Of a stretch of 5,702 nucleotides of DNA, positions 1 to 3,789 are shown piece by piece. This stretch comes from UBA10677 sp045532295 (lineage in GTDB: Bacteria; Bacillota; Clostridia; Christensenellales; Pumilibacteraceae), in NCBI GenBank assembly GCA_045532295.1, contig JAZSFP010000024.1:1-5702 (forward strand), read 5' to 3'. The position numbers and the translations under genes were made by a program. Below the pieces are notes generated by a model. That model worked only from the letters and a program-made list of their open reading frames with translations. It searched no databases and was not told the DNA's origin. How positions within the stretch are numbered: position 1 is the stretch's first letter; each line of letters begins with the position of its first letter.

Positions 1-25
1 AGAGTAGCAATAGGATACTCTTTTT
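1..25 (+). terminator. possible weak Rho-independent terminator at left edge
   Basis: A 6-bp inverted repeat (AGAGTA at 1-6, TACTCT at 16-21) with a 9-nt loop is followed by more T residues to position 25. On the plus strand this could end a gene lying to the left of the window. The stem is short and AT-rich, and its left arm may continue outside the window. It has no T-tract on the minus strand, so it is not an obvious end for the tRNA transcript. Confidence 0.3.
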
Positions 26-31
26 CCGTTT

Positions 32-110
32 TGGTGTTCCCGAGTGGATTCGAACCACCGTCAAACCCGCCTTAGGAGGGCGGTGCTCTATCCAGCTGAG
101 CTACGAGAAC
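32..110 (-). tRNA. tRNA-Arg, anticodon CCT
   Basis: Read on the minus strand, this folds as a complete cloverleaf. The acceptor stem is GTTCTCG paired with CGGGAAC, with one G-T wobble. The D stem is GCTC/GAGC, the anticodon stem CCGCC/GGCGG with loop CTCCTAA, and the T stem GGTGG/CCACT with the conserved TTCGAAT loop. The discriminator base is A, and the 3' CCA is encoded in the DNA (TGG at 32-34 on the plus strand). The anticodon CCT (plus-strand 74-76) reads the arginine codon AGG. No defects are visible, so the gene should be functional. A promoter lies just upstream, and two orphan 5' halves of a related tRNA lie further upstream in the same orientation. Confidence 0.97.
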
Positions 111-120
111 ATATATGAAG

Positions 121-149
121 ATTTTAGCACCAAATGTCATCAAATGCAA
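121..149 (-). promoter_or_regulatory. promoter of the tRNA-Arg gene
   Basis: On the minus strand, a -35-like TTGCAT (144-149) is separated by 17 bp from TAAAAT (121-126). The -10 is preceded by TGC, giving an extended -10 element. The predicted transcription start near 114 is only a few bases before the tRNA 5' end at 110. The -35 is poor, but the spacing, extended -10 and position make this a convincing sigma-A promoter. It lies between the intact tRNA and the first orphan tRNA half. Confidence 0.65.
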
Positions 150-215
150 TATACTGCAAGAAATGTAATTTGATAACTTTTTACAGATTTGGGGTCAGTT
201 TTTTATTTTGGTAAT

Positions 216-247
216 TTGTAATAATGGCAAAAGTGCCGTAATTACAA
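216..247. repeat. long imperfect inverted repeat (hairpin)
   Basis: Arms of 14 nt (216-229 and 234-247) flank an AAAG loop. Thirteen of the 14 positions pair, counting one G-T wobble, and the single mismatch is A223/A240. The outer 7 bp (TTGTAAT/ATTACAA) and the inner GGCA/TGCC are perfect. No T-tract follows directly on either strand, so it is not a standard terminator. It lies between the tRNA promoter and the first orphan tRNA half, where it could be an element end or a recombination accessory site. Its function is unknown. Confidence 0.5.
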
Positions 248-283
248 GGGTTTTGAGGGTTATTATTTTTGTCAGGGCATTCC

Positions 284-318
284 TTAGGAGGGCTCCGTTA
301 TATCCGTTTAACTATGAG
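284..318 (-). repeat. orphan tRNA-Arg(CCT) 5' half, copy 1
   Basis: On the minus strand this reads as the 5' part of a tRNA. It has an acceptor-like CTCA, TA, a D stem GTTA/TAAC around loop AACGGATA with the conserved GG, an anticodon-stem strand GAGCC, and the full loop CTCCTAA. After the loop, two G residues match a stem and then similarity stops, so the 3' half is missing. It matches copy 2 at 34 of 35 positions. It matches the intact tRNA at roughly 25 of 36, with compensatory changes that keep the D stem paired, so it derives from a different tRNA-Arg gene. It shares an unbroken 12-base core (282-293) with the intact tRNA (70-81), centred on the anticodon loop. Confidence 0.75.
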
Positions 319-601
319 CAGATTTTATTAAATTTTTATTGTTTTGACTCTATCTAATACTTATTTTATTCCGCTTATTATTCCAAAAAATTGGCTCTTT
401 TTTTCTATTCCGATTCAAAATGCCTTTTACACACTTTTGGAATAGTTTAAGTAATCGATTATGTCAATTTTGTGCTTTTTTAGGGGTCCTATTCTGCATC
501 AATTCTACATCGTGTTAATACATATAAAATTCACCCTAAAAACCGGTCAAAAACGATTATTTTTTAGCCCTTTCTCGTGTTTACACGAACCTATGTCCAA
601 T

Positions 602-639
602 TTAGGAGGGCTCCGTTATATCTGTTTAACTATGAGAAC
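602..639 (-). repeat. orphan tRNA-Arg(CCT) 5' half, copy 2
   Basis: This is the second copy of the same orphan half. It retains GTTCTCA at its 5' end, matching six of the seven acceptor bases of the intact tRNA. The D stem GTTA/TAAC, the GAGCC strand and the anticodon loop CTCCTAA are all present, and similarity ends exactly at the end of the loop. One change turns the D-loop GG into AG, a sign of decay. Upstream on the minus strand, TTGTCA (699-704) and a perfect TATAAT (674-679) with a long 19-bp spacer may be what remains of its promoter. It cannot form a tRNA because the 3' half is absent. Confidence 0.75.
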
Positions 640-670
640 TAGTTGGGGACAAAACAAGAAAAGCGTTTGG

Positions 671-696
671 AAAATTATAATACGTATATTAATTTT
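671..696 (-). terminator. AT-rich palindrome at the esterase stop codon, possible weak terminator
   Basis: This is a 26-bp imperfect palindrome in which 11 of 13 positions pair. It is centred on ATACGTAT and begins at the TAA stop of the esterase gene. On the minus strand its right arm ends in TTTT. It has almost no GC, so it would be a weak intrinsic terminator at best. It overlaps the TATAAT that could be a relic promoter for the orphan tRNA half. Confidence 0.25.
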
Positions 697-1730
697 TATG
701 ACAAGAAGGGTTTAATTTTGTTTGCTATACGCTGTCCTATTACGATATGTCCGTAGGGCGATGGATGGAGGACATCGGTTAAAAGGAGGGTTGCGTCGTC
801 GCAGATTTCTCTACCATCAAAAACGGGAACGGAAGGATACTTCGCAAGGTGAGCGTGCATAATTTTTCTTACGCGGTTAAAATTCTCAATCCATCCGTAA
901 TACGCGTCGGAAATATCTTCAAGAGCAGGGAAAGGAGTAACGAAGAAGATTTTCTTATCTTTAAAAGTTTCGCAGAAAGTATCAACCATTGCGCCCAGTC
1001 TTTCCTCAATTAAGAAATCAGGACGAGAGGAAATGTTCGTTCCTATTTCAAACAAAGCATAGTCAAATTCTTGCTCGCAGATAAACTCGCGAACTTCTTT
1101 TTCGCAAAAGCATCCGCCGGCAATAGCCTTATTAACGATGTCCACGCCAAGTTCTCTACCCATAATGGAAATATACTCGCCACCAAAAAGCGACGAACCC
1201 GAGCCGTGAGAAATGGAAGTTCCCAAAACGAGCATTTTTTTAGGAGTGTCAGCCTCGGTAGGAAGAGAAAACTCGCCGTCGACCTTAATAGAGTGCACCT
1301 TAATTTGTCCAGCAAGGCTAAAGCAAATTCTAAGAAGAGCCGGGTTATATCTGCCCTTATTCATTTCGGGGCGCAATTTTTGAATGCCCTCAGCCGAGGT
1401 AATCGTAACCTTGGTCTTTTCCTTTGCGGGCAAATACGCTCTTTGATGATGGAACTCGCCCCAGTAAACCATAACGTCAGTATTGAGTGTGCTTTCAAGT
1501 TCCACTTCTATTTTGGGCGCAGAAGTAACGAGCCTTATTTCAATGCACGACGAATAAGAAGCAGTATCTTGCCCTCCGTACCAAATATTCTTAATCGTTC
1601 CGTCAGAGTTAAACTCCGGAGCGTTAAGCGAATCGATTACTTTTTTAGGGAAACGGCGAAGAATAAGCGCGCCGTCAGTGTCTTTCTCTATTTCAGCAGT
1701 ATTAAAATACTCAATTCCTTCGTAAATCAT
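696..1730 (-). CDS. SGNH/GDSL-family hydrolase (esterase) with N-terminal beta-sandwich domain
   Basis: This 344-residue protein has no signal peptide and is probably cytoplasmic. Residues 165-344 carry the SGNH hydrolase blocks. Block I is LGTSISHG with nucleophile Ser172. The oxyanion-hole Gly lies in AIAGG (202-206). Block III is IGTN with Asn232. Block V is DVLHP, giving the Asp319/His322 pair. Residues 1-155 are mostly beta-strand-like. This resembles the two-domain SsfX3-like or carbohydrate-esterase type (GDSL-like lipase/acylhydrolase family 3), so deacylation of an acylated sugar or small ester is a reasonable inference; the substrate is not readable. The ATG is well supported by an AGAGGAGG ribosome site (1737-1744), 6 bases upstream. 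The gene follows ddl on the same strand but has its own near-consensus promoter, so the two need not act together. Confidence 0.85.
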   Translation of the reverse strand: MIYEGIEYFNTAEIEKDTDGALILRRFPKKVIDSLNAPEFNSDGTIKNIWYGGQDTASYSSCIEIRLVTSAPKIEVELESTLNTDVMVYWGEFHHQRAYLPAKEKTKVTITSAEGIQKLRPEMNKGRYNPALLRICFSLAGQIKVHSIKVDGEFSLPTEADTPKKMLVLGTSISHGSGSSLFGGEYISIMGRELGVDIVNKAIAGGCFCEKEVREFICEQEFDYALFEIGTNISSRPDFLIEERLGAMVDTFCETFKDKKIFFVTPFPALEDISDAYYGWIENFNRVRKIMHAHLAKYPSVPVFDGREICDDATLLLTDVLHPSPYGHIVIGQRIANKIKPFLS

Positions 1731-1736
1731 AATGAG

Positions 1737-1781
1737 CCTCCTCTTTTGTTATATTATAGCATTAAAATTGAACGGCGTCAA
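1737..1781 (-). promoter_or_regulatory. near-consensus promoter and ribosome binding site of the esterase gene
   Basis: On the minus strand, TTGACG (1776-1781) is followed after exactly 17 bp by TATAAT (1753-1758), preceded by TGC (extended -10). This is the best sigma-A promoter in the window. Transcription should start near 1746, which leaves a leader of about 16 nt that is essentially the ribosome site GAGGAGG (1737-1743). It sits in the 63-bp gap after the ddl stop codon. No operator-like repeat is visible, so expression is likely constitutive. Confidence 0.8.
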
Positions 1782-1793
1782 TCGTTTATACAA

Positions 1794-2894
1794 TTATTCT
1801 TTAGAATAATCGGTGGGCGCGGTATACTTAAAACGCAATCGTTCTCGCGCTTGATGATTGCGCTTAGCAATAGAAACAAGCCTCTCCACTACCGCGCTTT
1901 TTCCTTTTTTACCTGCAAACTCATAATCGGGGAAAAGATATAAAGCGAGCGAACCAGGGATAGTGTTAATTTCATTTATAAACAGCGTTTCCCCGTCGTA
2001 GAGAAAATCCACTCTCGCTACTCCACTTGCGCCTATTGCGCTGAAAGCCGTCCTCGCCATTGTCTGAATTTGTTTTGATAATTTCTCGGGAATTTTTGCG
2101 GGAAATTCGTGCGCACTTTTACCCTTAAAGCCACCACGCTCGTATTTATCTGCATAGGTTAGAATATCACTTAATGCAAGCGGTTTTTCGGGTTTTGACA
2201 CGACTTGCGTTTCGCTATCGCCAAGCACGGCGCAATTAAACTCAACCAAATTATTTACCGCTTTTTCCACGACGACGGAGTTATCCCACTCAAAAGCAAG
2301 ATTGAGCGCAACGATTAGTTCGCGTCCGTTAGTAACCTTACTTACGCCTATACTACTACCAAGCGAATTAGGTTTTACAATAAGTTCGCTCCCAAGTTCT
2401 TTAGCGCGAATAAGTACGCCTTTAAGGTCGTTCTCGTACTCAAATCGAGATACGAGCATATAGTCAACAACGTTTAACCCTGCGTTTTTGAAAATAATTT
2501 TTGAGGCTATTTTGTCCATCCCAACGGCAGACGAAAGCACGTCAGAGCCGGTGAACGGAATACCACAAAGCCTTAACGTGCCTTGAAGACAACCGTCCTC
2601 ACCTCCGTTACCGTGACAACAAATTATAGCGCAATCAATCTTTTTCCAACGCCTAAAACCCTTGTATAAATAGGGCTCGCCTGCCTTTAAATATACCTGT
2701 TTTCGTTTGCGTTTATTTTCCTCTTTATAGACGGAAATGTCACGAAAATCCTTAACCGTATTTAAAATTCCCGTACGCTCAACATAGACGGGGACTACTT
2801 CGTGCCCTACTATTTCACTTCCAACTTGTATGCCGGTAATGATACTCACGTCGTGCTCACACGAGCGTCCACCGTAAAATAATGCTATCGTCAT
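1794..2894 (-). CDS. ddl: D-alanine-D-alanine ligase
   Basis: This 366-residue cytoplasmic ATP-grasp enzyme joins two D-alanines for the peptidoglycan stem peptide. The motifs appear in order. GGRSCEHDVS (8-17) contains Glu13, the D-Ala1 site. HGNGGEDG lies at 94-101. FTGSDVLSSAVGMDK (114-128) is followed by the ATP-binding VKPNSLGSSIGV (173-184) with the catalytic Ser region. VEKAV is at 209-213, KY at 250-251 in the omega loop, and RVDF at 294-297. NEINTIPGS (307-315) has the metal ligands Glu308 and Asn310, with Asp296. The KY pair is the D-Ala-D-Ala signature, unlike VanA-type D-lactate ligases. The segment after NEINTIPG reads SLALYLF rather than the common FTxxS form. The length fits the longer Gram-positive Ddl enzymes. 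The ATG has a GGGAGG site (2903-2908) 8 bases upstream. No van regulatory or vanH/X genes lie nearby, so a housekeeping role is likely. Confidence 0.95.
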   Translation of the reverse strand: MTIALFYGGRSCEHDVSIITGIQVGSEIVGHEVVPVYVERTGILNTVKDFRDISVYKEENKRKRKQVYLKAGEPYLYKGFRRWKKIDCAIICCHGNGGEDGCLQGTLRLCGIPFTGSDVLSSAVGMDKIASKIIFKNAGLNVVDYMLVSRFEYENDLKGVLIRAKELGSELIVKPNSLGSSIGVSKVTNGRELIVALNLAFEWDNSVVVEKAVNNLVEFNCAVLGDSETQVVSKPEKPLALSDILTYADKYERGGFKGKSAHEFPAKIPEKLSKQIQTMARTAFSAIGASGVARVDFLYDGETLFINEINTIPGSLALYLFPDYEFAGKKGKSAVVERLVSIAKRNHQARERLRFKYTAPTDYSKE

Positions 2895-2915
2895 AATAAA
2901 AGCCTCCCGTCTCTA

Positions 2916-2945
2916 TTTATATGCACGTATTTTTTCTCGCGTGAA
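2916..2945 (-). promoter_or_regulatory. candidate ddl promoter
   Basis: On the minus strand, TATAAA (2916-2921) lies 18 bp from a weak TTCACG (2940-2945). Transcription would start a short distance upstream of the GGGAGG ribosome site. The -35 overlaps the end of the terminator that closes the upstream gene. Because that terminator should stop read-through, ddl needs a promoter here, and this is the best match seen. Confidence 0.4.
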
Positions 2946-2976
2946 AAAACCTTCGGCAATTTACCAAAGGTTTTTC
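2943..2976 (-). terminator. Rho-independent terminator after the cysteine-rich gene
   Basis: On the minus strand, CCTTTGG pairs with CCGAAGG around loop TAAATTG. The stem is flanked by an A-tract on the left and six T residues on the right that extend the pairing. On the minus strand the one odd pair is a T-G wobble, whereas on the plus strand it is a C-A mismatch. The signal therefore fits minus-strand termination best. It lies 7 bases after the stop of the 128-residue gene and separates that gene from ddl. Confidence 0.85.
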
Positions 2977-2983
2977 ATTTCCC

Positions 2984-3370
2984 TCATACTACGTAAGCGT
3001 TTAAAAATTCTTTCATTTCTTCTTCACTAATTTTTACTATTCGCGGACTTTTCTTTTTCCAGTCGTTTATAAAATTAGTGCAATAATTATCGTATAAGGC
3101 GTCTGACTTCCATAGTTTTCTTTTTATGTCGTAATACTGAAAACCGCAATTTATCTTAATAAGTAAAAACTTTGAAGTATCCCTCGAGCCCACTACTTTT
3201 TCGTTATCGTACCAAACGAAATACTCTACACATAAATTACATCCTCTATCAAACGCCCACTTGTATCGTTGAACCTTAATACAAAAACCATTTTCCTTAC
3301 CGTTTACAAGACAAAACGAATTCTTTTTCCAATAAACGCAGTCTCCGCAACTACTATAAAACCAAGCCAT
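2984..3370 (-). CDS. cysteine-rich hypothetical protein, possible metal-binding
   Basis: I do not recognise this 128-residue protein as a named family. Eight cysteines stand at 8, 11, 20, 30, 44, 47, 75 and 97. The first six form C-x2-C-x8-C-x9-C-x13-C-x2-C, with CGDC and CNLC as two CxxC knuckles. This resembles small Cys-cluster proteins of Firmicutes and their mobile elements that begin CxxCxYW and have G-x-C in the middle, so zinc or Fe-S binding is a reasonable inference. Residues 50-105 are rich in aromatics and lysine; 110-124 look helical. No signal peptide or membrane segment is seen. The ATG has an AAAGG site 7-8 bases upstream. The gene is divergent from the Xre-type repressor, and its promoter contains an operator, so that repressor very likely controls it. 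A terminator follows it closely, so it is transcribed alone. Confidence 0.75.
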   Translation of the reverse strand: MAWFYSSCGDCVYWKKNSFCLVNGKENGFCIKVQRYKWAFDRGCNLCVEYFVWYDNEKVVGSRDTSKFLLIKINCGFQYYDIKRKLWKSDALYDNYCTNFINDWKKKSPRIVKISEEEMKEFLNAYVV

Positions 3371-3398
3371 ATACTTACCTTTTAAATAATTTTTAATA

Positions 3399-3428
3399 AT
3401 TATACCACACCATTTGGTGTAAAGTCAA
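3399..3428 (-). promoter_or_regulatory. promoter of the cysteine-rich gene, with built-in operator
   Basis: On the minus strand, TTGACT (3423-3428) and a perfect TATAAT (3399-3404) are separated by 18 bp. The spacer is almost wholly filled by the palindrome at 3407-3420, so a bound repressor would block RNA polymerase. Transcription should start near 3392, giving a leader of about 22 nt. Confidence 0.8.
3407..3420. promoter_or_regulatory. operator copy 1 (14-bp palindrome)
   Basis: The sequence ACACCATTTGGTGT has perfect 6-bp arms (ACACCA/TGGTGT) around two central bases. It lies between the -35 and -10 of the cysteine-rich gene. An identical palindrome with its centre inverted lies 29 bp away, centre to centre. 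The size and symmetry fit a dimeric Cro/CI-type regulator, and the adjacent 69-residue Xre-family protein is the obvious candidate to bind it. Confidence 0.8.
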
Positions 3429-3435
3429 ATAAATA

Positions 3436-3449
3436 ACACCAAATGGTGT
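3436..3449. promoter_or_regulatory. operator copy 2 (14-bp palindrome)
   Basis: The sequence ACACCAAATGGTGT is the second copy of the same palindrome. It ends 12 bases before the repressor start codon and overlaps that gene's likely promoter. Binding here would allow the repressor to control its own synthesis, while copy 1 controls the divergent gene. Confidence 0.8.
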
Positions 3450-3461
3450 AATATATAATAT
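3447..3461 (+). promoter_or_regulatory. presumed repressor promoter -10 region, apparently leaderless
   Basis: The bases before the repressor ATG are all A/T after operator 2. There is no Shine-Dalgarno motif. Possible -10 hexamers are TGTAAT (3447-3452, with TG one base upstream) and TAATAT (3449-3454). Either would start transcription at or right before the ATG at 3462. The perfect TATAAT at 3454-3459 would start it inside the start codon. No good -35 is seen. A leaderless mRNA is the simplest reading, but the exact promoter is uncertain. Confidence 0.4.
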
Positions 3462-3671
3462 ATGGATAAGCATATTATTGAATTTTCAAAAAATTTAAAA
3501 CAACTTATGGGGAATATGAGTATCTCTGAGTTTTCACGTAAAGTCGATATTCCTCAACAGACGATATCGAGGTATTTGCTTTGTCAAAGAGAAATTACGC
3601 TAAATAATCTTTGCAAAATTGCCGATTACTTCGACGAAGATATTGATTTTCTTATAGGTAGAAAAAATTAA
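3462..3671 (+). CDS. Xre/Cro-CI family helix-turn-helix transcriptional regulator
   Basis: This 69-residue protein is a single HTH domain with no extra sensing or dimerisation domain. Helix 1 covers about 4-16. The HTH is SISEFSRKVDI (20-30) followed by recognition helix PQQTISRYLL (31-40). The C-terminal helices end in IADYFDEDIDFLIGRKN, the usual ending of this family. It probably binds the two palindromes directly upstream, repressing the divergent cysteine-rich gene and itself. The ATG at 3462 is needed to keep helix 1; no ribosome site precedes it, which suggests a leaderless transcript. The next in-frame ATG (3507) also lacks one and would cut the domain. A hairpin terminator follows the stop. 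Small repressors of this kind are common in phages, integrative elements and toxin-antitoxin loci; the inducing signal is not visible. Confidence 0.92.
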   Translation: MDKHIIEFSKNLKQLMGNMSISEFSRKVDIPQQTISRYLLCQREITLNNLCKIADYFDEDIDFLIGRKN

Positions 3672-3682
3672 AATTTTTGTTT

Positions 3683-3731
3683 AAAATAAAAACCCCCGAC
3701 TTACCGAGTCCCTACAAGGGATTTTTTCGGG
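3683..3731 (-). terminator. terminator for the recombinase transcript (minus strand)
   Basis: On the minus strand, CCCGA (3727-3731 region) pairs with TCGGG (3695-3699 region). The pair encloses the TCCCT/AGGGA hairpin and is followed by GG, TTTTT and TTTT after one A. The T-tract placement suits minus-strand transcription coming from the recombinase. It shares its inner hairpin with the plus-strand terminator of the repressor gene, so the site serves both convergent genes. Confidence 0.5.
3707..3727 (+). terminator. Rho-independent terminator of the repressor gene
   Basis: The arms AGTCCCT and AGGGATT pair around loop ACA with one G-T wobble, and the hairpin runs into six T residues (3722-3727). 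It lies about 36 bases after the repressor stop codon, in the correct orientation. Confidence 0.8.
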
Positions 3732-3753
3732 AAGGCTGTCCTTTTTAAGAGTC

Positions 3754-3779
3754 AGGCGTGGCGTGATGCCACGCCTTTT
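3754..3779 (+). terminator. GC-rich perfect hairpin between convergent genes
   Basis: The 9-bp perfect arms AGGCGTGGC and GCCACGCCT surround loop GTGAT and are followed on the plus strand by a short TTTT. It is far more GC-rich than its surroundings. It lies 13 bases beyond the recombinase stop codon, on the side where that transcript emerges, but on that strand no T-tract follows. It may be a backup plus-strand terminator, a 3'-end stabiliser of the recombinase mRNA, or a structure near the element end. Confidence 0.5.
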
Positions 3780-3789
3780 CTCGTGCTAT

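Larger units (their letters stand above)
111..695. other. AT-rich gene-free region with tRNA-half remnants
   Basis: This stretch of about 585 bases has no open frame that looks like a protein. It holds the tRNA promoter, a long hairpin (216-247), two near-identical orphan tRNA-Arg 5' halves (284-318 and 602-639), a small TCGTGT/ACACGA hairpin (575-588) and an AT palindrome next to the esterase stop codon. The DNA between the two orphan halves (319-601) has T-rich runs and no recognisable gene. The overall picture is decayed or scarred integration-site DNA. Confidence 0.6.

Noticed and set aside
575..588. TCGTGT/ACACGA hairpin as a surviving T arm of orphan tRNA half 2
   Set aside because: The arms do not place a TTCGA-type loop inside a 5-bp stem at the expected distance from the anticodon loop, so a tRNA T arm cannot be supported.
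284..639. Possible CRISPR repeats
   Set aside because: There are only two copies, spaced 318 bp apart, and they read as tRNA halves; there is no array or cas gene.
461..715. Plus-strand open frame of 84 codons
   Set aside because: It runs through orphan tRNA half 2 and overlaps the end of the esterase gene. It has no ribosome site and its composition is not protein-like.
1043..1315. Minus-strand 90-codon frame inside the esterase gene
   Set aside because: It is an out-of-frame shadow within a well-supported coding region, with no ribosome site of its own.
1071..1943. Plus-strand open frame of 290 codons opposite the esterase and ddl genes
   Set aside because: It is antisense to two genes with clear catalytic motifs. 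Its translation has no recognisable domain and is biased toward Ser, Arg and Asn, as expected from a shadow frame.
1794..2894. Vancomycin-resistance ligase
   Set aside because: The KY omega-loop signature fits D-Ala-D-Ala synthesis, and no vanH, vanX, vanT or VanRS-type genes are present nearby.
2984..3671. Toxin-antitoxin pair
   Set aside because: The genes are divergent rather than in one operon, and the cysteine-rich protein matches no toxin family I know, so the label is not justified beyond a hypothesis.
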